Of a stretch of 64,000 bases of DNA, positions 44,149 through 51,530 are shown piece by piece; positions within the stretch are counted from its first letter, which is position 1; the number at the start of each line of letters is the position of its first letter. The stretch covers positions 124,001 through 188,000 of the forward strand of contig MEFV01000001.1 of assembly GCA_001725255.1 (NCBI GenBank), given 5' to 3'. The notes beneath the pieces are model-generated. The model did no database searches. It was not told the origin of the DNA and worked only from the letters and a program-made list of their open reading frames with translations. Source of the DNA: Comamonas sp. SCN 67-35. Its GTDB lineage: Bacteria; Pseudomonadota; Gammaproteobacteria; Burkholderiales; Burkholderiaceae_C. The position numbers were made by a program, and so were the translations under genes.

Positions 44149-46587
44149 TCAGCCGCAACTGCCGAGCGCGCCGCACTGCGTGCAGTAATCGCAGCCATCC
44201 TTGCGGATGACCGCATGCGCGCCGCACTCCCAGCACTTCTTGCCGGCCATCGCGGGCGGCAGGCTGCGCGGAGCCTCCATTTCCTCCAGCGGCAATTCCT
44301 GCTGCTGCGGCGAGCTCACGCGCCGCGCCAGGATGTTCTGGATGGCGTAAGCGAGCGCCGCCACTTCCGAGTCGTGCCACAGCGGCACCAGCGTGCCATC
44401 GGCCTTGGCGTAGCTGCCCAGGCGCACCGGGCCACGGTCCCACGCGACCTTGCGCATGTCCGACAGCGCCCGCTCCAGAAAGCCGCCGCGCGCGGCCAGC
44501 GAGAGCAGACGCATGCTGGACGTGATCCACTGCTGCGATTCGTTGCTCTGGCCCACCGGCATGAAGAACTCGATCGCGCGATCCACCAGGCCGCCATGGC
44601 CGTCATCGATCGGCAGGAAGGAGACGATGAGGTACAGCGTCTTGTGGCCCTCCTGCGTCCAGTATTCGACCTTCTCGGCCACCGCGGGCAGACCGCCCTT
44701 GGGACGGCTCTCGATCACGGACCGCATGGGGTCGGCCGGGGCCGTCGGCTCCTGCGCCACGACCGGTGCGCCGGGCTCGGCTTCCTTCTTCGCGGGCACT
44801 TCAAGCACCGCGCCCAGGATGGCATTGGGCCGGTAGGTGGCCAGGCCCTTGAGCCTGGAGTGCCAGGCCTGCAGGTACAGGCCCTTGAAATCATCGTAGG
44901 GATAGTCCGCCGGGATGTTCACCGTCTTGGAGATGGCGGTGTCGATGTAGGGTTGCACCGCCTCCATCATCGCAACGTGGTCCGAGGCCGACATCTCCAG
45001 CGCATTGACGAAGTAGGCCGGCAGATGGTTCACATCGCCGCCCAGGGTCTTGTACAGGCGCCAGGCGTAATCCTCGACGGTGTACTCGCTCATCGTGCCG
45101 TCGCCCTCGCGCTTCCTGCGCGTGTAGGTCCAGGAGAACGGCGGCTCGATGCCGTTGGAGGCGTTGTCGGCGAACGCCAGGCTCACCGTGCCGGTGGGCG
45201 CGATCGACAGCAGATGGCTGTTGCGGATGCCGTGCTGGCGGATGTCGTGCTGGATGTCCTGCGGCAGGCGGCTGGCGAAGGTGCCATGGGCCAGGTAGCC
45301 GTCCGCCTCGAATCTGGGGAAGGCGCCCTTTTCCTTGGCCAGCTCGATCGACGCGCGATAGGCGCTGTTGCGCATGCACTCGGCGATGCGCACCGCCATG
45401 TCGCGCCCTTCCTGGCGGTCGTAGCGCAGTCCCAGCATCGCCAGCGTATTGCCCATGCCGGTGAAACCCACGCCGATGCGCCGCTTGGCCGCCGCCTCGG
45501 CCTTTTGCTGTTCCAGCGGCCAGTAGGTCACGTCCAGCACGTTGTCCAGCGCCCGCACTTGCGTGGCGACGACCTGGGCGAAGCGCTCGAAGTCGAAGCC
45601 AGCCTCGCCCGAAAAACCAAAGGGGTGACGCACGAAGCGCGTGAGGATGATGGGCCCGAGATCGCAGCAGCCGTAGGAAGGCAGCGGCTGCTCGCCGCAG
45701 GGGTTGGTGGCGTTGATGCGCTCGGTGTAGCTCAGGTTGTTGTCGGTGTTGATGTGGTCCAGGAACAGGATCCCCGGCTCAGCAAAGTCGTAGGCCGACT
45801 GCATGATCGTGTCCCAGAGCTCGCGCGCGCGCACCGTGCGGTACACCCATTGCCCGTCGGCGCGCTGGTGGCCGCCCTGGCGCATCACTTCGGCGCCCGG
45901 CCGGGCCTTGTGCACGAGATCCCAGGGGCCGTCGCTCTCGACGGCCTGCATGAAGGCATCGGGCACGCCCACCGAAACGTTGAAGTTGTTCCAGCGCCCC
46001 GGCGTGCGCTTGGCGGTGATGAAGTCGAGCACGTCCGGGTGGTCGATGCGCAGCACCCCCATCTGCGCGCCGCGGCGCGCGCCCGCGCTCTCCACCGTCG
46101 AGCACGACTGGTCGAACACGTTGATGTACGAGCACGGGCCCGAGGCCATCGAGTGCGTGCCCTTGACCTCGGCGCCGCGCGGGCGGATGCGCGAAAAGTC
46201 GTAGCCCACGCCGCCGCCGCGGCGCATGGTCTCGGCCGCCTCGCGCAAGGCCTCGTAGATGCCCGGAAAGCCTTCGTCGTCCACACCCTGGATGCAGTCG
46301 CCCACGGGCTGCACGAAGCAGTTGATGAGCGTGGCCTGGATGTCCGTGCCGGCCGCGCTCATGATGCGGCCGGCACCGATCGCACCGGCCTGCAGGTTTT
46401 CGCGAAAGCGCGCCTCCAGCGTCTCGCGCAGTTCGGGTTTTTCCACGGATGCGAGCGCACGCGCCACGCGCGCGTAGAGCTCATCCACCGTCTGCTCGCC
46501 ATTCTTGAAATATTTTTCGCCGAGCACATCCAGGCTGATGGGCTGGGCGCTCAGGTTGGGGGCGAGATCGGTGGTTTCACGTTGCAT
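44149..46587 (-). CDS. nrdJ: Adenosylcobalamin-dependent (class II) ribonucleotide reductase
   Basis: 812 residues from ATG 46587. Makes deoxyribonucleotides with a B12-generated thiyl radical, so it works with or without oxygen. Features: 'TLINCFVQPVGD' (first redox Cys), 'MRRGGGVGYDFSRIRP', 'NATNPCGEQPLPSYGCCDLG' (radical Cys and second redox Cys), 'APTGTVSLAFADNASNGIEP', and a C-terminal zinc-ribbon-like end with 'CWECG' and 'CDYCTQCG'. No N-terminal ATP-cone is present, so overall activity control by ATP/dATP must differ from class Ia. No cobalamin riboswitch was found in the leader. Confidence 0.93.
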   Translation of the reverse strand: MQRETTDLAPNLSAQPISLDVLGEKYFKNGEQTVDELYARVARALASVEKPELRETLEARFRENLQAGAIGAGRIMSAAGTDIQATLINCFVQPVGDCIQGVDDEGFPGIYEALREAAETMRRGGGVGYDFSRIRPRGAEVKGTHSMASGPCSYINVFDQSCSTVESAGARRGAQMGVLRIDHPDVLDFITAKRTPGRWNNFNVSVGVPDAFMQAVESDGPWDLVHKARPGAEVMRQGGHQRADGQWVYRTVRARELWDTIMQSAYDFAEPGILFLDHINTDNNLSYTERINATNPCGEQPLPSYGCCDLGPIILTRFVRHPFGFSGEAGFDFERFAQVVATQVRALDNVLDVTYWPLEQQKAEAAAKRRIGVGFTGMGNTLAMLGLRYDRQEGRDMAVRIAECMRNSAYRASIELAKEKGAFPRFEADGYLAHGTFASRLPQDIQHDIRQHGIRNSHLLSIAPTGTVSLAFADNASNGIEPPFSWTYTRRKREGDGTMSEYTVEDYAWRLYKTLGGDVNHLPAYFVNALEMSASDHVAMMEAVQPYIDTAISKTVNIPADYPYDDFKGLYLQAWHSRLKGLATYRPNAILGAVLEVPAKKEAEPGAPVVAQEPTAPADPMRSVIESRPKGGLPAVAEKVEYWTQEGHKTLYLIVSFLPIDDGHGGLVDRAIEFFMPVGQSNESQQWITSSMRLLSLAARGGFLERALSDMRKVAWDRGPVRLGSYAKADGTLVPLWHDSEVAALAYAIQNILARRVSSPQQQELPLEEMEAPRSLPPAMAGKKCWECGAHAVIRKDGCDYCTQCGALGSCG

Positions 46588-46930
46588 GGCGAGGGGGCTC
46601 CACAAAAGAGAACACTGGATGCGCCCCGAACCCCGATCAGGCGTGCGCCGGTCGCCTTTCTCCTCGATCCCTTGGAGAAGCCGACCCCGCGCCCCGGGGT
46701 TCGTCCCGCGCATCCAGCAGGACGGTTATCTGTTCCAGCTGCGCCTTCAATCAGAGCAGCGGCAAATTGTGATTTTGACACTTGTAGCGCATTCCCGGGT
46801 TTCACAAACCTGTAGCGCCGGGCATCCGGTCACCAGATCACCACCGGGGTTATCCACGGATATTCGGAGACACACCGCGTTACGATTTGGCGGGATTCGC
46901 CCTCAGGGTTTTCCCGTTGGTGCCCGTGCG
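46588..46930. other. 343-base leader/spacer upstream of nrdJ
   Basis: No gene is supported. Two direct repeats TGTAGCGC (46783-46790 and 46811-46818, 28 bp apart) flank the palindrome GGTTT-CAC-AAACC (46798-46810), about 200 bases before nrdJ. They may be regulator sites; the match to the known NrdR box is poor. TTATCCACG (46852-46860) differs from a DnaA box by one base. Most of the rest is G+C-rich leader. Confidence 0.5.
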
Positions 46931-47257
46931 TCACCAGGTCACCTCGCGACCTTGAGCAACGCTGGTCTGCAGCATGTCGATGAACGGCGCCACACGCTGG
47001 CGCAGCCAGATGCGCTCACTGGGCTCCCGTGGTTCTTCCGCCGTGCCATCGGCGGCCTGGTCCCCGGGTGCCGCCTGACCCGCCTCTTCCTCGTCCACGG
47101 CCTTCTGCAGCGCGGCAATGGCCGCGGGGATCTGCTCGACCGTGATGATGCCGTGGGCGTCGTCGGGCGCCTTGCCGACGATCTGCAGCACCCGGCGCCC
47201 CACGGGCTCGAGCATGATGAGGTCGGACGTGGCGCGGGATTTGAATTTGTACAGCAT
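46931..47257 (-). CDS. DUF1840 protein
   Basis: 108 residues from ATG 47257; a GTG three codons upstream is possible. The opening 'MLYKFKSRATSDLIMLEPVG' and closing 'RQRVAPFIDMLQTSVAQGREVTW' region are the DUF1840 pattern found through beta- and gamma-proteobacteria. The middle is acidic and rich in Ala, Asp and Glu. Cytoplasmic, function unknown. Confidence 0.85.
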   Translation of the reverse strand: MLYKFKSRATSDLIMLEPVGRRVLQIVGKAPDDAHGIITVEQIPAAIAALQKAVDEEEAGQAAPGDQAADGTAEEPREPSERIWLRQRVAPFIDMLQTSVAQGREVTW

Positions 47258-47380
47258 GGCGGTCACAGAGAAGAAATGCCCAGCTTACCGCGAGCCACCC
47301 TCCCGGTCGACTCGGGTGCGGCTTGCGAACTATGGCCTAATAGAGGGTTTCGTCGCACCTTTTTCTACGAGAAATTCACC

Positions 47381-47551
47381 ATGGGCAACAAAATCGTCAC
47401 CGAAGCCGACCGTCAACGCACGCCCCGCCCCACTCCCATGCCCGGCATGCCGCGAGTCAGGAACGGCGGCGGCCAGCGCTCCAGCCTGGAGCGCGGCTCG
47501 CACACCCACTACAAGAAGAACCCCGGCAAGCGCACGCACGCGGGCGGCTGA
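47381..47551 (+). CDS. Small basic conserved protein
   Basis: 56 residues, very basic, with Pro ('PRPTPMPGMPRVRNGGG') and a His/Lys/Arg end ('HTHYKKNPGKRTHAGG'). No ribosome site of note but coding bias fits the genome. I recall similar tiny proteins annotated as hypothetical in Comamonadaceae. It could bind RNA or the ribosome; that is inference from charge only. Confidence 0.55.
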   Translation: MGNKIVTEADRQRTPRPTPMPGMPRVRNGGGQRSSLERGSHTHYKKNPGKRTHAGG

Positions 47552-47580
47552 TCGCCCCCTGCGGCGCCCCGCCGCACCCC

Positions 47581-48234
47581 TCATCCCGACAGGGGAAGAA
47601 CAAACGCGGCGCGCGCTGCGTCGGCACGCGCGCGCGCGGCGCAGCCTTCGACGTGATCGTTCACCAGGCCCATGGCCTGCATGAAGGCGTACATCGTCGT
47701 CGGGCCGACGAAGGTGAAACCGCGCTTTTTCAGATCGCGCGACAGTGCCTGAGACGCGGGCGACGTGGTCATGGCGCGCAGCAGCGCGGCCGTGATGCGT
47801 TCGGGCCGCGCCTGCGCCGCCTGCCCGGCATGGCGCCAGACGTAAGCCGCGAACGAGCCGAACTCGGCCCGCAGCAGAAGGACCTGGCGCGCGTTGTGGA
47901 TGGCCGATTCGATCTTGCCGCGATGGCGCACGATGGCCGCGTTGGCCAGGAGCGCGCGCACCTCGGCCGCGCCAAAGCGCGCCAGCTCCTCGGCCTCGAA
48001 ATTCGCCATGGCGGCGCGGAAGGCCTCGCGCTTGTTCAGGATGGTGAGCCAGCTCAGCCCCGCCTGGAAGCCTTCGAGGCAGAGCTTTTCGAAGAGGCGC
48101 CGCTCATCGGCGACGGGGTAGCCCCATTCCTCGTCGTGATAGCGTCGGTACAGCGGCGTGGCCGCGCACCAGGCGCAGCGCGCGCACCCCAGGTCATCGC
48201 GGAACAGACCCGCAGCGTCTTGTATCTCAGGCAT
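47581..48234 (-). CDS. tag: DNA-3-methyladenine glycosylase I
   Basis: 217 residues from ATG 48234. Removes 3-methyladenine from alkylated DNA. Family features: 'CARCAWCAATPLYRRYHDEEWGYP' region with the zinc-site Cys and the Trp/Tyr contacts, 'LCLEGFQAGLSWLTILNKREAFR', and 'LKKRGFTFVGPTTMYAFMQAMGLVNDH' region with the last zinc His. Complete length. The lipoprotein peptidase gene is divergent, 32 bases away. Confidence 0.95.
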   Translation of the reverse strand: MPEIQDAAGLFRDDLGCARCAWCAATPLYRRYHDEEWGYPVADERRLFEKLCLEGFQAGLSWLTILNKREAFRAAMANFEAEELARFGAAEVRALLANAAIVRHRGKIESAIHNARQVLLLRAEFGSFAAYVWRHAGQAAQARPERITAALLRAMTTSPASQALSRDLKKRGFTFVGPTTMYAFMQAMGLVNDHVEGCAARARADAARAAFVLPLSG

Positions 48235-48266
48235 GGCGCCATTGTGCGCGACCCTGCACCCTCCCG

Positions 48267-49358
48267 ATGAAACGCCTGCTCCTGATGATCCTGCTGCCGT
48301 GCTGCCTGCTGCTTGGCGGTTGCACGAGCACCGGCTACTACTGGCAATCGCTGCGCGGACATTGGGCACTGCTGAAGGCGGCCGAGCCGATTTCCGACTG
48401 GATTGCCAACCCCCAGACACCCGAACCCCTGCGTGAACGCCTGGAGCTGGCCCGGCAACTGCGCCATTTCGCCATCGAGGAGCTGGCGCTGCCGGACAAC
48501 GCCAGCTACACGCGCTACACCCGGCTGCACCGCAGCGCCGCCGTGTGGAACGTCGTGGCGGCGCCGCCCTATTCCCTGCAACTGCACACCTGGTGCTTCC
48601 CCATCACCGGGTGCGTGGGCTACCGCGGCTACTTTCACGAGGCCGATGCACGCGCCGAAGCGGCCGCGCTGGCGGCCACCGGGCTGGAAGTGAGCGTCTA
48701 TGGCGTGCCCGCCTACTCGACGCTGGGCTACAGCAACTGGCTCGGCGGCGACCCGCTGCTCTCCACCTGGATCGCCTGGCCCGAGGGCGACTTCGCGCGC
48801 CTCATGCTGCATGAATTGGCGCACCAGAAGGTCTACGCCACCGGGGACACTACGTTCAACGAGTCCTACGCCACGGCCGTCGGGCGGCTGGGCACCGAGC
48901 GCTGGCTCACCGAACACGCGACGCCTGCGGCCCTGGCCGCCTATCGGGCCAGCGAAGTGCGGCGCGGCGAGTGGCGCACGCTCACCCGCGCGACGCGCAC
49001 GCGCCTGGCAGAGATTTACGAACAAAACCGTGGCTCAACGCCCGCCTCAAAAGCGCTGATAGCTATGAAAAGTAAAGCGATGGAAGACTTTCGCACCGAT
49101 TACACCCGGCTGCGCGAACACTGGGTGGCGCAGGGCAGCAGCGCCCAGCAGCTGGCGACAACGGACCGCTGGGTGCGCGACGCCAACAACGCCAGTTTCG
49201 GTGCCCAAGGTGCCTACGACGATCTGGTGCCCGCCTTCATCGCGCTCTTTGACCAGCAGGGACGCGACTGGCCGCGCTTTCACGCCGCGGTGCAGCAACT
49301 GGCCGATCTGCCGCGCGACGAACGCGAGGCCAGGCTGGCCGCGCTGGGGCAACGCTGA
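48267..49358 (+). CDS. Lipoprotein aminopeptidase-like metallopeptidase
   Basis: 363 residues. Lipoprotein signal 'MKRLLLMILLPCCLLLGGC' with the lipobox Cys at residue 19, so attached to a membrane and facing the periplasm. Zinc-peptidase site 'LMLHELAHQKVY' (H-E-x-x-H, residues ~185-196), with 'FNESYATAVGRLG' as the third-ligand helix. Matches the putative aminopeptidase family (Pfam Aminopep). A short palindromic-repeat half ('SKALIAMKSKAM', bases ~49047-49082) lies in frame at residue ~260, in what is probably a surface linker. Confidence 0.88.
   Translation: MKRLLLMILLPCCLLLGGCTSTGYYWQSLRGHWALLKAAEPISDWIANPQTPEPLRERLELARQLRHFAIEELALPDNASYTRYTRLHRSAAVWNVVAAPPYSLQLHTWCFPITGCVGYRGYFHEADARAEAAALAATGLEVSVYGVPAYSTLGYSNWLGGDPLLSTWIAWPEGDFARLMLHELAHQKVYATGDTTFNESYATAVGRLGTERWLTEHATPAALAAYRASEVRRGEWRTLTRATRTRLAEIYEQNRGSTPASKALIAMKSKAMEDFRTDYTRLREHWVAQGSSAQQLATTDRWVRDANNASFGAQGAYDDLVPAFIALFDQQGRDWPRFHAAVQQLADLPRDEREARLAALGQR
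49047..49078. repeat. Comamonad-type repeat half inside a coding gene (copy 5)
   Basis: TCAAAAGCGCTGATAGCTAT (49047-49066) followed by an A-rich tract: the half-palindrome AGCGCT-n-ATAGCTAT. Clearly A+T-richer than the gene around it and in frame, coding for Lys/Ala/Ile-rich sequence. Confidence 0.5.
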
Positions 49359-49370
49359 ACAAATCCCTCG

Positions 49371-49628
49371 CTACTCGCGCAGCGACGCGATGAGGTCGAT
49401 GTACTGCTGCCTGGCCGCGTCGCCGGCCGTGCCCTTGAGCTTGGTCCACGCGTCCCATTTGGCGCGCGCCACGAGGTCGGTGAGGCTGGGTTTCTTCTCG
49501 ACGTTGTCGCCCGCGGTCGCCTGCTTGTAGAGCGCGTAGATCTTGAGCAGAGTCGCGTTGTCGGGGCGCTCGGTGAGCAGTTTGGAGTTGGCAACGGCGG
49601 CTTCGAACAGGGTGTTCAGATCGGACAT
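49371..49628 (-). CDS. Acyl-CoA-binding protein
   Basis: 85 residues, a complete ACBP four-helix fold. 'LKIYALYKQATAGDN' and 'AKWDAWTKLKGTAGDAARQQYI' region hold the Tyr, Lys and Trp that bind the CoA part. It buffers acyl-CoA in the cytoplasm. Such proteins are typical of eukaryotes but occur in Comamonadaceae and some other beta-proteobacteria. It lies in a genome region with many acyl-CoA enzymes. Confidence 0.94.
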   Translation of the reverse strand: MSDLNTLFEAAVANSKLLTERPDNATLLKIYALYKQATAGDNVEKKPSLTDLVARAKWDAWTKLKGTAGDAARQQYIDLIASLRE

Positions 49629-49728
49629 CTAAGGCTCCCGAAGGACATGAGAAACGGTATCCATCTTAGGGCAACACTGCACAAGTCCCTCGCGTGCGCC
49701 GCATCCTGCCTGGGGCAAGGCCGCGCCC

Positions 49729-50196
49729 TCAGGACGACGGCGCGCGCCCGCGCGCCACGACCTCGTCGATCAGCGGCCCGATCTTGAGCACGCCGCTGGC
49801 GCGCACGCAGGGCTGGCCATCGGCCGTGACCAGCGCCTGCACGAAGGCCAGCGAGCGCGTGGTTCGCAGCAACTGGCCACCGCCCTCGATCCAGCAACCC
49901 AGCGGCGCCGGCGCGAGGTAGTCCAGCTGCAGGCTCACCGTCGGCATGAAATGCGCGCGCAGCGTCTCGCTCTGGTGGTGCGCCACCAGCACCAGCAGCA
50001 TGTCACAGAAGCTCGCCATCATGCCGCCATGCAGGTTGGCCATGGGGTTCACATGGCGCGGCTCGATGCGCAGGCCGAGCGCAAATTCCCCGCCGCGGCG
50101 ACGCTTGAACAGGGGCCCGTTGACGGCCATGAACGGGCCACCCATTTCAAAGGCCTCGAACCCGGCGGGAATGGGCGGCGCGGCGCCTGCCGTCAT
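49729..50196 (-). CDS. PaaI-type hot-dog thioesterase
   Basis: 155 residues from ATG 50196, which overlaps the transglutaminase stop. Hot-dog fold with 'MANLHGGMMASFCDMLLVLVA' region, where 'HGG' and the Asp on the central helix are the catalytic elements of PaaI/YbgC-like acyl-CoA thioesterases. Substrate unknown. Two-gene unit with the upstream transglutaminase-like gene. Confidence 0.88.
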   Translation of the reverse strand: MTAGAAPPIPAGFEAFEMGGPFMAVNGPLFKRRRGGEFALGLRIEPRHVNPMANLHGGMMASFCDMLLVLVAHHQSETLRAHFMPTVSLQLDYLAPAPLGCWIEGGGQLLRTTRSLAFVQALVTADGQPCVRASGVLKIGPLIDEVVARGRAPSS

Positions 50197-50864
50197 GATG
50201 GCGTCTCCTGCCGTACCTCGGCCTGGAAGTCCGCGCTTTGCCACCCGGCCCAGCCCGGGTACAGGCGCTCGAAATCCGCATGAATCTCGGCCAGCGGCAG
50301 GTCGTCGAAGCTGCCGCGCTGGCTCACGTATTCCATGTGGCGATGGCCGGCCCGATCGAATGCGTGGTAGAGCGAATCGTGCACGCCATCGAACTCCAGC
50401 GGCAGCAGGCCGAAGCGCTCGCACAGCTCGATGTTGAACGCGGGCGTGGCCTTGCGCCAGGCGCCGTCCAGCCACAGCTCGGTGTAGCCATGCCAGTAGA
50501 AGATGTCGCTCTTCATGCTGCGGCGCATGCGCTCGGTCGAGAGGTGGTTGCGCACGTCGGCAAAGCCCAGGCGCGCCGCAATGCCCGAGGCGCGCGCCGC
50601 GGCCGCGAGCAGCGCCGCCTTGGGCACGCACCAGCCGTAGCCATGGGCCAGCACCGAGCTCGCGCGCATGCCCGCGAGACTCAGGTCGATGCGATAGGGG
50701 TCGTAGCGAAAGCCGTCGCGCACCGCGAGGTTGAGCGCCACGGCGCGTTCGCGCTCGTCGCTGCCTCGTGCGTGTTCGCGCGCGAAGGCGACCACGGCGG
50801 GGTGGTTGCTGTCGATCGCGGCAGTGGGCTGCAGATGTTCGGGGCGGGGAAGGTCAGGCTGCAT
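50193..50864 (-). CDS. Transglutaminase-like cysteine peptidase
   Basis: 223 residues. Catalytic triad positions are recognisable: Cys in 'HGYGWCVPKAALLAAAAR' (residue ~79), His in 'FYWHGYTELWL' and the Asp/Asn position in 'RKATPAFN'. No signal peptide, so cytoplasmic. The family acts as peptidase or amidase more often than as a protein cross-linker. Coupled to the thioesterase gene by ATGA overlap. Confidence 0.88.
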   Translation of the reverse strand: MQPDLPRPEHLQPTAAIDSNHPAVVAFAREHARGSDERERAVALNLAVRDGFRYDPYRIDLSLAGMRASSVLAHGYGWCVPKAALLAAAARASGIAARLGFADVRNHLSTERMRRSMKSDIFYWHGYTELWLDGAWRKATPAFNIELCERFGLLPLEFDGVHDSLYHAFDRAGHRHMEYVSQRGSFDDLPLAEIHADFERLYPGWAGWQSADFQAEVRQETPS

Positions 50865-50984
50865 CGGCGCACCTTAGCGCAAATCCCGAACCGCATGCGT
50901 TTTTTCCCGCACAATGGCGACACCCTGGTGCAAGGTCCGCGACGGCGCGGGAAGCCCCGCCACCACGGACGAATCGGAGGCACA

Positions 50985-51383
50985 TTGAGGGCAGGGAAGT
51001 CGTTCAGCGCCATCCGGCGGCGATGGATCGCCGTCGTCTGCGCCTGTGCATGGCTGCTGTACGCCATGGCCGCCGCGCTCGCGCCCCTGCCTGCGCTCGC
51101 GTCCGCGAACACGCCGCTGTGGGCCAGCGACATCTGCTCGCAAGGCCACGCCTCTTCCCAGGCACCCGCCACGCCCGAGCAGCCGGTCTGTCCGCATGCC
51201 CTGTGCTGCCTGCTGGGTTGCGCCACGCACCATGGCGTGGCCGCGGCGCCCTGCGCACCCGTGCCGTCGGCGGTGGCGGCGGCCGAGGCGCCCCGGTTCA
51301 TGCGGACCGGACCAGCCCATGTTCCGGAAACCGACCTCGCCCTCCTGCACGGCCCGCGCGGCCCTCCCGCCTTCGCCGCCTGA
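50985..51383 (+). CDS. DUF2946-like small exported protein (copper operon)
   Basis: 132 residues if started at TTG 50985, which has GGAGG at 50976-50980. ATG 50895 is in frame but has no ribosome site. One hydrophobic signal/anchor (residues ~14-38) is followed by a Cys/His-containing stretch ('PVCPHALCCLLGCATHHG'), the pattern of the DUF2946 family found beside TonB receptors and copper genes. The Cys/His pairs suggest copper or heme binding in the periplasm. First gene of the set receptor-ycnI-copCD. Confidence 0.65.
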   Translation: MRAGKSFSAIRRRWIAVVCACAWLLYAMAAALAPLPALASANTPLWASDICSQGHASSQAPATPEQPVCPHALCCLLGCATHHGVAAAPCAPVPSAVAAAEAPRFMRTGPAHVPETDLALLHGPRGPPAFAA

Positions 51384-51530
51384 CCCGCGAAGCCGCTGCT
51401 TCGCCACGCATTCCACCACTGCCGCAGGGCGCCATGGCGCCGCGCGGACGCGGTGGTGTCTCACGTGTTTTCATGCCACGGGCCTTGCGCACGATCGCAT
51501 CGGCGCGCCCGGGCCGATCAAGGAATTTCC
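51384..51530. other. 147-base leader before the TonB receptor gene
   Basis: Contains a hairpin GCGAAGC/GCTTCGC (51387-51404, 4-base loop) right after the small exported protein gene and a perfect 14-bp palindrome GGCGCCATGGCGCC (51428-51441). Either could regulate or stabilise the receptor mRNA. No Fur-box-like sequence seen. Confidence 0.4.

Noticed and set aside
46783..46818. Paired NrdR boxes upstream of nrdJ
   Set aside because: The repeats share only part of the NrdR consensus and are 28 bp apart rather than about 31-32; reported as unexplained repeats instead.
46588..46930. Cobalamin riboswitch in the nrdJ leader
   Set aside because: No B12-box-like conserved sequence or matching stems on the minus strand.
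50895..50984. ATG 50895 as start of the DUF2946-like protein
   Set aside because: No ribosome site, and the extra 30 residues are basic and unlike a signal peptide; TTG 50985 has GGAGG.
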